NCBI RefSeq assembly: GCF_041914405.1
Contig: NZ_JAYSDK010000002.1
Coordinates: forward strand, 62,001 to 126,000
DNA length: 64,000 nt
Source: Zoogloea sp041914405
GTDB taxonomy: Bacteria > Pseudomonadota > Gammaproteobacteria > Burkholderiales > Rhodocyclaceae
Direction of reading: 5' to 3'
The translations under genes and the position numbers were made by a program. Numbering within the stretch: the first letter of the stretch is position 1; each line of letters starts with the position of its first letter. Under the pieces are notes generated by a model. The model was not told the DNA's origin, searched no databases, and saw only the letters and a list, made by a program, of their open reading frames with translations. This document shows positions 1 to 7,224 of this stretch, piece after piece.

Positions 1-429
1 ATAAGCTGGACCGTAATTCGGCGGCATGCGCATGCCGATCAGCAGGATTTTGGCGCCGGCCTGGCGGCTGGCGTCGATCATTCCCTGGAGGTTGGCGCTC
101 ATCGCCTTGACTGGCAGCCCGCGCAACCCGTCATTGGCGCCAAGTTCGATGATCACGATGGCGGGTTTGTGGGCCTGCAGCGCCGCAGGCAGGCGGCTGA
201 GGCCGCCTGCCGTGGTCTCGCCGCTGATGCTGCCATTCACCACTTCGTAGGGCAGCTTGGCTGTGCCGATCTTTTGCCCGAGCAGCACGGGCCAGGCTTC
301 TTGCGGACGCAGGCCGTAACCTGCGGAAAGGCTGTCGCCCCACACCAGGATCTTGCTTGCCGCCCATGCGGGGCCACAAGCCAGCAGTGCGCTCAGGCAC
401 AGGATGCGGAAAAAGGGCGTCAGCCTCAT
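1..429 (-). CDS. tesA: GDSL-family arylesterase / thioesterase I (3' part beyond left edge)
   Basis: The first 143 codons are present and the gene runs off the left edge. After a Sec-type signal peptide (about residues 1-23, ending near GPAWA) comes GDSLSAGYGL, the block I motif with the catalytic serine of SGNH hydrolases, then NGSISGETT (block II glycine region) and GANDGLRG (block III, Gly-x-Asn-Asp). The family (TesA, lysophospholipase L1/protease I) hydrolyses thioesters and short-chain esters in the periplasm. The start codon ATG at 429 directly precedes the signal peptide. The catalytic Asp/His block V lies outside the window. suhB ends 9 nt upstream on the same strand, so the two may be cotranscribed. 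Confidence 0.9.
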   Translation of the reverse strand, partial: MRLTPFFRILCLSALLACGPAWAASKILVWGDSLSAGYGLRPQEAWPVLLGQKIGTAKLPYEVVNGSISGETTAGGLSRLPAALQAHKPAIVIIELGANDGLRGLPVKAMSANLQGMIDASRQAGAKILLIGMRMPPNYGPAY

Positions 430-437
430 TGCTGTGC

Positions 438-1244
438 TCAGGCGCTGAGCTTGTCGCCGCAGTGCCCCTGGATGATCTGCAGCAGGGCCGGGAAGATCTT
501 GGGCGTGCCGGCGACGACATTGCCGGTGTTGAGATAGTCGGCTTCGCCGGAGAGATCACTGATCAGGCCGCCCGCTTCGCTGATCAGCAGGCTGCCGGCA
601 GCGGTGTCCCACGGGGACAGGCCGAATTCCCAGAAGCCGTCCAGGCGGCCAGCGGCGACATAGGCCAGGTCGAGGGCCGCGGCACCGGGGCGGCGCAGGC
701 CGGCGGTCTTCTGGGTCAGTTCCTTGAAGATCGCCATGTAAGTGTCGGCGTTGGTGAACTGGCGGTAGGGGAAGCCGGTGCCGAGCAGGGCGTCCTGCAA
801 CTTGATGCGCTTGGAGACGCGGATGCGGCGGTCGTTGAGGAAGGCGCCGGCACCCTTCGAGGCGGTGAACAGCTCGTTGCGGTTAGGATCGAAGACGACC
901 GCCTGTTCGACGACGCCACGGCGGGCCAGGGCGATGGAGATCGCGTACTGGGGGAAGCCGTGGATGAAGTTGGTGGTGCCATCGAGCGGGTCAATGATCC
1001 ACTGGTATTCGGTTTCGGCCTCCGGGCCGGTCTCGCCGGACTCTTCTGCTAGAATGCTGTGGCTCGGATAGGCCTCGCGGAGAACCTGGATGATGGCCTC
1101 TTCTGCGGCCCGATCTACTTCCGTCACCAAATCGTTGGGGCTCTTGACCTCGACACGGAGCAGGTCCACATCGAGGGACGCCCGGTTGATGACGGTGGCT
1201 GCGCGGCGCGCGGCCTTGATGGCAATGTTCAGTGTGGGATGCAT
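438..1244 (-). CDS. suhB: Inositol monophosphatase family protein SuhB
   Basis: 268 residues, the usual length for the family. Metal-binding motifs of Mg-dependent, Li-sensitive phosphatases are present: EES at 67-69, DPLDGT at 85-90 and WDTAAG at 212-217. In bacteria SuhB dephosphorylates inositol-1-phosphate and also joins the Nus factor antitermination complex for rRNA synthesis. The ATG at 1244 is chosen because the family begins with MHP; a longer in-frame extension to 1286 is not conserved-looking. It is divergent from trmJ, leaving 78 bp for both promoters. Function as phosphatase is secure by motif; the Nus role is inference from the family. Confidence 0.94.
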   Translation of the reverse strand: MHPTLNIAIKAARRAATVINRASLDVDLLRVEVKSPNDLVTEVDRAAEEAIIQVLREAYPSHSILAEESGETGPEAETEYQWIIDPLDGTTNFIHGFPQYAISIALARRGVVEQAVVFDPNRNELFTASKGAGAFLNDRRIRVSKRIKLQDALLGTGFPYRQFTNADTYMAIFKELTQKTAGLRRPGAAALDLAYVAAGRLDGFWEFGLSPWDTAAGSLLISEAGGLISDLSGEADYLNTGNVVAGTPKIFPALLQIIQGHCGDKLSA

Positions 1245-1322
1245 GGTGTCTGGCGAGCTCTGCCGGTACGGGCATCGGATGCCCACCGGTCGACTCTAAT
1301 TCGGAAAACCGCTTATTTTAAT

Positions 1323-2045
1323 ATGAACAACGATGGCGCGCTTGAGCGCGTGCGTGTCGTCCTCACCCGCACCAGTCACCCTGGCAATATCGGCGCAGCA
1401 GCTCGGGCCATGAAGACCATGGGTCTGTCGCAGCTGGTGCTGGTCAGTCCGCAGTCCTTTCCTGATCCCGTTGCCACCGCCCGTGCGGCGGGTGCCGACG
1501 ACATCCTCGAGTCGGCGCGAGTTGTCGACACGCTGACCGAGGCGCTTGAGGGGACGGTGTTCGCTGCCGCGTTGACGGCTCGCCGGCGAGAATTGGCGGT
1601 GCCGATGAAATGGGCTCGGGAGGCGGCGGTCGACGTCGTTCAGCTTGCTGCCCACGGTGATGTGGCGCTGGTCTTTGGTAACGAGACCAAGGGCTTGTCC
1701 AACGAGGATGTGGCCCTGTGCCACATGCCGGTCAAGATTCCGGTCAGCGAGAACTATTCCTCCCTCAACCTGGGGGCGGCCGTGCAATTGCTGTGCTACG
1801 AGTTGCGGATGGCCGCTATCGATCCCGGGCGGGCGCCGGCAACGGAGTTTGAGCCGGCGACCCACGAGCAGATCGAGGGCTTTTACGTTCATCTTGATCG
1901 GGCAATCACGGCGAGTGGCTTCTTCAATCCAGAGAATTCAAAGCGTCTGTGGCCGAGACTGCGTCGCTTGTTCGGGCGGATTCGTCTCGAAAAGGATGAA
2001 ATCAATATTCTGCGCGGAATGTTGAGCGCCTTCGAAAAGAAGTAG
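1323..2045 (+). CDS. trmJ: tRNA (cytidine/uridine-2'-O-)-methyltransferase TrmJ
   Basis: 240 residues of the SpoU (SPOUT) superfamily. The three SAM-knot motifs are clear: GNIGAAARAMKTMG at 21-34, FGNETKGLSN at 118-127 and SSLNLGAAVQLLCYE at 146-160. TrmJ methylates the 2'-OH of residue 32 in the anticodon loop of several tRNAs. The ATG at 1323 places motif 1 where the family has it; the open frame extends upstream over the divergent suhB start but that part is non-coding. In many proteobacteria trmJ lies between suhB and the cysE/iscR locus, exactly as here, which supports the assignment. Confidence 0.94.
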   Translation: MNNDGALERVRVVLTRTSHPGNIGAAARAMKTMGLSQLVLVSPQSFPDPVATARAAGADDILESARVVDTLTEALEGTVFAAALTARRRELAVPMKWAREAAVDVVQLAAHGDVALVFGNETKGLSNEDVALCHMPVKIPVSENYSSLNLGAAVQLLCYELRMAAIDPGRAPATEFEPATHEQIEGFYVHLDRAITASGFFNPENSKRLWPRLRRLFGRIRLEKDEINILRGMLSAFEKK

Positions 2046-2139
2046 ACTAAAATAGTCGGAAATAAACAGGGCCTGCCGCGGGTTTGCAGCCTGCAGGTGG
2101 GCCGGCTTCAGTGCACTTCAGTTCAGGGGGTTTTCTTTC

Positions 2140-2901
2140 ATGTTCAGTCGTCTGCGTGAAGACCTGGCCAATGTTCTCGAACACGACCCGGCCGCACGCT
2201 CCAAGTGGGAAGTGCTTACCTGCTATCCCGGGATGCACGCCTTGTGGTTGCACCGCTTTGCCCACGCAGCGTGGCTGCGCGGCTTTCACTGGGTTGGGCG
2301 GTTTACCAGTCATGTGGCGAGGATGCTGACCGGTGTGGAGATTCACCCGGGCGCCACCATTGGGCACCGGGTCTTCATCGATCACGGCATGGGGGTTGTC
2401 ATTGGTGAAACGGCCGTGGTGGGCGACGACTGTACGATCTACCAGGGGGTCACCCTGGGTGGAACCTCGCTTTACCGTGGTACCAAGCGGCATCCCACGC
2501 TTGGGCGAGGTGTCGTCATCGGAGCAGGTGCCAAGGTGCTGGGTGGCTTCGAGGTTGGTGATGGCGCTAAGGTTGGCTCCAATGCGGTGGTGGTTAAGCC
2601 GGTGCCGGCTGGCGCAACGGCGGTCGGTAATCCTGCCCGGATTGTCGCGGCGGATGACAAGGCGAATCGGGAACGTGAGGCTAAGGCGGAACAGATCGGC
2701 TTTACGGCTTACGGAGTGACGCGGGATCTGGATGACCCGGTTTCGAAAGCGCTGCACGGTCTGCTCGATCATGCGGTCGAGACCGACCGGCGTATTCGGG
2801 TTCTGGTCGAGAAGCTCGTCGCAGCTGGGATCTGTGTCGAAGGTACGGCCAAAGCTGAAGACGCCTTTGACCCCCAGGGTCTTGGGAAAATGGTGGACTG
2901 A
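2140..2901 (+). CDS. cysE: Serine O-acetyltransferase
   Basis: 253 residues. A left-handed parallel beta-helix of hexapeptide repeats begins near residue 64 (VEIHPGATIGHRVFIDHG), with the active-site Asp-His at 81-82 and GETAVVGDDCTIYQGVTLGG following. The enzyme acetylates serine with acetyl-CoA, the first step of cysteine synthesis. It lies directly upstream of iscR, an arrangement known from Azotobacter and many betaproteobacteria, where extra cysteine supply feeds the cysteine desulfurases. The stop is only 15 nt before the first IscR-like site, so cysE itself probably has its own promoter in the 94-bp gap after trmJ. Confidence 0.94.
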   Translation: MFSRLREDLANVLEHDPAARSKWEVLTCYPGMHALWLHRFAHAAWLRGFHWVGRFTSHVARMLTGVEIHPGATIGHRVFIDHGMGVVIGETAVVGDDCTIYQGVTLGGTSLYRGTKRHPTLGRGVVIGAGAKVLGGFEVGDGAKVGSNAVVVKPVPAGATAVGNPARIVAADDKANREREAKAEQIGFTAYGVTRDLDDPVSKALHGLLDHAVETDRRIRVLVEKLVAAGICVEGTAKAEDAFDPQGLGKMVD

Positions 2902-2916
2902 AGGCCCTGGCTGGAA

Positions 2917-2969
2917 ATAGTTGATTGAATTTGTCGGGTTTGGTATTGTTGACCGAAATATTCAACTAT
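2917..2969 (+). promoter_or_regulatory. iscR promoter with two IscR type-1-like operators
   Basis: Two 25-bp segments, 2917-2941 and 2945-2969, match the known E. coli IscR type-1 consensus (ATASYYGACTRTWWTAGTCRRKTAT) at about 21 and 20 of 25 positions when aligned by eye. A promoter fits inside them: TTGATT at 2921-2926 and TATTGT at 2944-2949 with a 17-bp spacer. Holo-IscR would cover both elements and repress the isc operon when clusters are plentiful, as in E. coli. The motif match is direct observation; repression is inference. Confidence 0.75.
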
Positions 2970-2996
2970 TTTTTTACCAGCCCCCCGGGAGCCGAT

Positions 2997-3485
2997 ATGA
3001 GACTCACAACCAAAGGTCGTTTTGCTGTTACGGCAATGATCGATCTCGCGCTGCGTTGCGCGGATGGCCCGGTGACGCTGGCCGGGATCGCCGATCGGCA
3101 GAAGATTTCCCTTTCCTATCTCGAGCAACTGTTCGGCAAGCTGCGCCGTTTCGAACTGGTCAGTAGTGTGCGCGGGCCCGGTGGCGGCTATGCGCTGGCG
3201 CGGGACATGGCTTCGATTACCGTGGCGGACATCATCGCCGCGGTGGACGAGCCGCTGGATGCGACCTCCTGTGGCGGCAAGGAGAATTGTCAGGACGAGC
3301 AGCGCTGCATGACCCATGAGCTGTGGACCAACCTCAACCGGCGGATGTATGAGTACCTCCACTCGGTGACACTGGCCAGCCTGGTCGAGCAGCAGCGTCA
3401 GAAGTGCGCCCAAGTTGCGGTGCTCCACGACGAGCGTGCTCCGTCGGCGGGCAAGGCGGCCGACAAGCTGCAATTGACGGCCTGA
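2997..3485 (+). CDS. iscR: Fe-S cluster assembly transcriptional regulator IscR
   Basis: 162 residues, Rrf2 family. An N-terminal winged helix (MRLTTKGRFAVTAMIDLAL, recognition helix around SLSYLEQLF at 39-47) is followed by the [2Fe-2S] ligands C92, C98, C104 and H107, at the same positions as in E. coli IscR. It senses cluster status and represses its own operon. The ATG at 2997 is chosen from the family N-terminus; the open frame continues upstream to 2925 but that stretch is the promoter region. It heads the isc operon, 16 nt before the next gene. Confidence 0.97.
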   Translation: MRLTTKGRFAVTAMIDLALRCADGPVTLAGIADRQKISLSYLEQLFGKLRRFELVSSVRGPGGGYALARDMASITVADIIAAVDEPLDATSCGGKENCQDEQRCMTHELWTNLNRRMYEYLHSVTLASLVEQQRQKCAQVAVLHDERAPSAGKAADKLQLTA

Positions 3486-3501
3486 GAGGCAAGGACGACC
3501 C

Positions 3502-4650
3502 GTGTTTGCCCCCGTATACCTGGATCACAACGCAACGACGCCCCTCGACCCCGCGGTCAGGGAGGCGATGTTGCCGTGGTTCGGTGAGCGCTTCGGTAAC
3601 GGGTCGAGCCGGCACGAATATGGTCGTGCGGCGCGCAAGGCCATCGATGAGGCTCGCGCCCAGGTGGCGGCGGCCGTCAATGCCCATCCGACCGAGGTTC
3701 TTTTCACGAGCGGCGGTTCGGAGGCCAACAACCTCTTCATCAAGGGCGCGGCGTCCAACCTCAAACCGGGTCTGGTGGCGATCAGTGCCATCGAGCATCC
3801 CTGTGTCAGGGAGCCGGCGCGGCAACTGCAGCGCGCGGGCTGGCGTTGCGAAGAGATCGCCGTGGATGAGGCAGGGCGCCTCGACATGTCGCATTTTCAA
3901 CGTCTGCTTGCCGACAAGCCGAAACTGGTGTCGGTGATGCTGGCCAACAACGAGACCGGTGTGATCCAGGATGTGCCGGTGCTGGCGGCGCAAGTCCGCG
4001 CCCACGGCGGCTGGATGCACTGTGATGCGGTGCAGGCATTGGGCAAGATCGATGTGGATTTCAGGGCACTCGGCGTGCATGGGCTTACGCTGTCTGCTCA
4101 CAAAATCTACGGGCCGATCGGTGCGGGTGCGCTGATCGTCGACAAGCGAGTGGAACTCGCCCCGCTGATCGCCGGCGGTGGGCAGGAACGGAATCTGCGT
4201 TCCGGCACCGAGAACGTGATGGCCATTGTTGGATTCGGTGCTGCCTGTGAGCGCGCCGTCGCCTTGCGCCGTGATCGCACGGAACGGCTGGGCAGGTTGC
4301 AGCAACGCCTTGAGCGTGGTCTGGTTGCCTTGGGGGCGACGATTTTTTCGGCGGAAGCCGAACGCCTCGCGAACACTAGCTTTTTCGCCATGGCCGGGGT
4401 GGATGGCGAGACCCTGGTCGGTAAGCTCGATCGGGCGGGGTATGCGGTGGCCAGCGGCTCCGCTTGCTCCAGCGCCAATCCCGAGCCTTCGCACACGCTG
4501 ATGGCGATGGGTATCGAATCCGGGCTGGCCCGCTCGGCAGTACGCGTGAGCCTCGGTGATGGCAGCACGGAACAGGATGTGGATGGTTTTCTGGGGGCGC
4601 TTCGCGAGAACCTCCAGAGCCTCCGAACGCTTGCCGCCATGGCGGTCTAA
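3502..4650 (+). CDS. IscS/NifS-like cysteine desulfurase (first of two in tandem)
   Basis: 382 residues, class V aminotransferase fold. Seen are the N-terminal YLDHNATTP, the PLP lysine K201 in SAHKIYGP, and the mobile-loop catalytic cysteine C322 in SGSACSSANPEPS. It removes sulfur from cysteine as persulfide for Fe-S assembly. It lies between iscR and the canonical iscS and is clearly diverged from it (382 versus about 403 residues, SACSSAN instead of SACTSAS). Tandem desulfurases at this position occur in several Rhodocyclales. A division of labour (for example sulfur for tRNA or other acceptors) is possible but not shown by the sequence. Confidence 0.9.
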   Translation: MFAPVYLDHNATTPLDPAVREAMLPWFGERFGNGSSRHEYGRAARKAIDEARAQVAAAVNAHPTEVLFTSGGSEANNLFIKGAASNLKPGLVAISAIEHPCVREPARQLQRAGWRCEEIAVDEAGRLDMSHFQRLLADKPKLVSVMLANNETGVIQDVPVLAAQVRAHGGWMHCDAVQALGKIDVDFRALGVHGLTLSAHKIYGPIGAGALIVDKRVELAPLIAGGGQERNLRSGTENVMAIVGFGAACERAVALRRDRTERLGRLQQRLERGLVALGATIFSAEAERLANTSFFAMAGVDGETLVGKLDRAGYAVASGSACSSANPEPSHTLMAMGIESGLARSAVRVSLGDGSTEQDVDGFLGALRENLQSLRTLAAMAV

Positions 4651-4693
4651 GTAACTGGAACGATTAAATTTTTGCAGTACGGAGAAGATGAAG

Positions 4694-5905
4694 ATGCTCA
4701 AGTTCCCGATCTACCTCGATTACTCGGCAACGACGCCGGTGGATCCCCGCGTGGCGGAGAAGATGATTCCCTACCTCACGGAGCTGTTCGGTAACCCGGC
4801 ATCCCGTAGCCACGCTTTCGGCTGGACGGCTGAAAAGGCCGTCGAGGAAGCCCGCGAGGAAGTTGCTGCGCTGGTGAACGCCGATCCGAAGGAGATCATC
4901 TGGACCTCCGGCGCCACCGAGTCCAACAACCTGGCGATCAAGGGTGCGGCGCACTTCTACTCTGGCAAGGGCAAGCACATCATTACCGTCAAGACGGAGC
5001 ACAAGGCGGTTCTCGATACGGTGCGCGAACTGGAGCGTCAGGGCTTCGAGGCGACCTATCTCGACGTGCAGGAGAATGGCCTGATCGACCTGGACGTCCT
5101 GAAGGCGGCCATCCGCCCGGATACCGTTGTCGTGTCGGTGATGTTTGTGAACAACGAAATCGGCGTGGTTCAACCGATCGCCGAGATCGGCGAGATCTGC
5201 CGCGACAAGGGCATCGTCTTCCACGTGGATGCGGCCCAGGCTACCGGCAAGGTGGACATCGACCTGTCCAAGCTGAAAGTGGACCTGATGTCCTTCAGCG
5301 CCCACAAAACCTACGGCCCGAAGGGCATCGGTGCCCTCTACGTGCGCCGCAAGCCGCGCGTGCGCTTGGAGGCCCAGATGCACGGCGGTGGTCACGAGCG
5401 CGGCCTGCGCTCCGGCACGCTGGCGACGCACCAGATCGTCGGCATGGGCGAAGCGTTCCGCCTGGCCCGCCTGGAAATGGCCGAGGAGAACAAGCGCATC
5501 GGTGCGCTGCGCGACCGTCTGCTGGAAGGCCTGTCCGCCATCGAGGAAACCTTCGTGAACGGCGACATGGCGCACCGCGTTCCGCACAACCTGAACATCA
5601 GCTTCGCCTATGTTGAAGGTGAGTCACTGATCATGGCGATCAAGGACATCGCCGTGTCCAGCGGTTCGGCCTGCACGTCGGCCAGCCTGGAGCCGTCGTA
5701 CGTGTTGCGTGCCCTTGGCCGCAACGACGAACTGGCTCACAGTTCCATCCGTTTCACCATCGGCCGCTTCACGACGGTCGAGGAAATCGACTACACAATT
5801 GATCTGCTGCAGCGCAAGATCGGCAAGCTCCGCGAACTGTCGCCCCTGTGGGACATGTTCAAGGAAGGTATCGATCTGGACACCGTGCAGTGGGCAGCGC
5901 ACTGA
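4694..5905 (+). CDS. iscS: Cysteine desulfurase IscS
   Basis: 403 residues and very close to the E. coli IscS pattern: YLDYSATTPVDPRVAEKM at the N-terminus, H103 near the PLP ring, PLP lysine K205 in SAHKTYGPKG, and C327 in SSGSACTSASLEPS. It donates sulfur to the IscU scaffold, to ThiI and to other acceptors. Two ATGs are possible: 4688 and 4694. The GGAG ribosome-binding site at 4681-4684 is only 3 nt from the first and 9 nt from the second, so 4694 is preferred. The gene lies 13 nt upstream of iscU. Confidence 0.96.
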   Translation: MLKFPIYLDYSATTPVDPRVAEKMIPYLTELFGNPASRSHAFGWTAEKAVEEAREEVAALVNADPKEIIWTSGATESNNLAIKGAAHFYSGKGKHIITVKTEHKAVLDTVRELERQGFEATYLDVQENGLIDLDVLKAAIRPDTVVVSVMFVNNEIGVVQPIAEIGEICRDKGIVFHVDAAQATGKVDIDLSKLKVDLMSFSAHKTYGPKGIGALYVRRKPRVRLEAQMHGGGHERGLRSGTLATHQIVGMGEAFRLARLEMAEENKRIGALRDRLLEGLSAIEETFVNGDMAHRVPHNLNISFAYVEGESLIMAIKDIAVSSGSACTSASLEPSYVLRALGRNDELAHSSIRFTIGRFTTVEEIDYTIDLLQRKIGKLRELSPLWDMFKEGIDLDTVQWAAH

Positions 5906-5918
5906 CAGGAGAGCGAAA

Positions 5919-6302
5919 ATGGCATACAGCGAAAAAGTTCTGGATCACTACGAGAACCCCCGTAACGTCGGTGCGTTCGGCAAGGAAGATGAAGGCGTCG
6001 GTACCGGTATGGTCGGCGCGCCGGCCTGCGGTGACGTGATGAAGCTGCAGATCAAGGTCGGCAAGGACGGCGTGATCGAAGACGCCAAGTTCAAGACCTA
6101 TGGTTGTGGCTCGGCTATTGCTTCCAGCTCCCTCGTCACCGAATGGGTGAAGGGCAAGACCCTCGATCAGGCGCTGGAGATCAAGAACACCGCCATCGCC
6201 GAGGAACTGGCCCTGCCGCCGGTGAAGATCCACTGCTCGATCCTGGCCGAGGACGCCATCAAGGCGGCGGTCGAGGATTACAAGAAAAAGCACAACGGCT
6301 GA
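5919..6302 (+). CDS. iscU: Fe-S cluster assembly scaffold IscU
   Basis: 127 residues, the normal IscU length. The three conserved cysteines are C37, C63 and C106, with the cluster-tuning D39 (ACGDVMK) and the HscA-recognition motif LPPVK at 99-103. IscU accepts sulfur from IscS and iron, assembles a [2Fe-2S] cluster and passes it on with the help of HscA/HscB. A ribosome-binding site (AGGAGAG) precedes the ATG at 5919. It lies 13 nt after iscS and 14 nt before iscA in the operon. Confidence 0.97.
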   Translation: MAYSEKVLDHYENPRNVGAFGKEDEGVGTGMVGAPACGDVMKLQIKVGKDGVIEDAKFKTYGCGSAIASSSLVTEWVKGKTLDQALEIKNTAIAEELALPPVKIHCSILAEDAIKAAVEDYKKKHNG

Positions 6303-6316
6303 AAGGAAACGCGATC

Positions 6317-6640
6317 ATGGCAGTAACCCTCTCCGACAAGGCTGCAAAGCACATCGGCAACTTCATCGCCAAGCGCGGCAAGGGCGTCGGCATTCGCCTG
6401 GGCGTGCGTACGTCGGGGTGTTCCGGGATGGCCTACAAGCTGGAATTCGCCGATGAGGTGCTGCCGGAGGACGTCGTCTTCGAGAGTCATGGCCTGAAGG
6501 TGCTGATCGATCCGAAGAGCCTGCCCTACATGGATGGCACCGAACTCGACTTTGTGCGAGAGGGGTTGAACGAAGGTTTCAAGTTCAACAACCCGAACGT
6601 CAAGGGCGAGTGCGGCTGCGGCGAGAGCTTCTCGGTCTAG
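6317..6640 (+). CDS. iscA: A-type Fe-S carrier protein IscA
   Basis: 107 residues, with the three invariant cysteines of A-type carriers at C35 (SGCSG), C99 and C101 (GECGCGESF). IscA receives clusters or iron in the ISC pathway and helps mature [4Fe-4S] proteins. The ATG at 6317 follows an AAGGAAA ribosome-binding site and starts 14 nt after the iscU stop. Nothing unusual is seen. Confidence 0.97.
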   Translation: MAVTLSDKAAKHIGNFIAKRGKGVGIRLGVRTSGCSGMAYKLEFADEVLPEDVVFESHGLKVLIDPKSLPYMDGTELDFVREGLNEGFKFNNPNVKGECGCGESFSV

Positions 6641-6693
6641 GATGACGCCGTTTCGCGAACCGTTTTGCCCGCCGGGCGCGGGGGAGGGCTGAC

Positions 6694-7224
6694 ATGCTCG
6701 ACATGAAGCAGGATTTCTTCGAGCTGTTCGGCCTTGAGCCGCGCTTTGCCGTGGACCTGGATCGTCTCGAACAGGCCTACCTCGAGATGCAGGGTAAGGT
6801 GCATCCGGATCGTTTCGCCCATCTGTCAGACGCTGAAAAGCGTCTGTCGATGCAATGGGCGACGCGGGCCAACGAGGCCTTCCGGACCCTCAAGAGCCCG
6901 CTCGCCCGTGGCCAGTATCTGCTTGAGTTGAAGGGCGTCGATCCGGCCTTCGAGACCAATACTGCCATGTCCGCCGAGTTCCTGATGGAGCAGATGGAAT
7001 GGCGCGAGGCGCTGGAAGAAGCCCGCGAGGCGGCCGACGAGGATGTGCTGGACGATCTCGCCCGGCGTATCCGGCGCGACACGAAAGGGCTTGTCGAACA
7101 ACTGCAAGCGGAGTTCGATACCGCCGGCGATCTGGAGGCTGCGGCCGATACGGTGCGCCGCCTCAAGTTCCTCGAGAAGCTGCAACACGAAATCAATGAC
7201 GCCTTGACGGCGCTGGAATCCTGA
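6694..7224 (+). CDS. hscB: Fe-S biogenesis co-chaperone HscB
   Basis: 176 residues. An N-terminal J domain carries the HPD motif at 37-39, which stimulates the HscA ATPase; the C-terminal helical half, rich in charged residues from about residue 75, fits the IscU-binding three-helix bundle. The J-protein delivers IscU to HscA. The start ATG at 6694 is followed by a second in-frame ATG three codons later; either could be used. Its stop overlaps the hscA start in the sequence TGATG, so the two chaperones are translationally coupled. Confidence 0.95.
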   Translation: MLDMKQDFFELFGLEPRFAVDLDRLEQAYLEMQGKVHPDRFAHLSDAEKRLSMQWATRANEAFRTLKSPLARGQYLLELKGVDPAFETNTAMSAEFLMEQMEWREALEEAREAADEDVLDDLARRIRRDTKGLVEQLQAEFDTAGDLEAAADTVRRLKFLEKLQHEINDALTALES

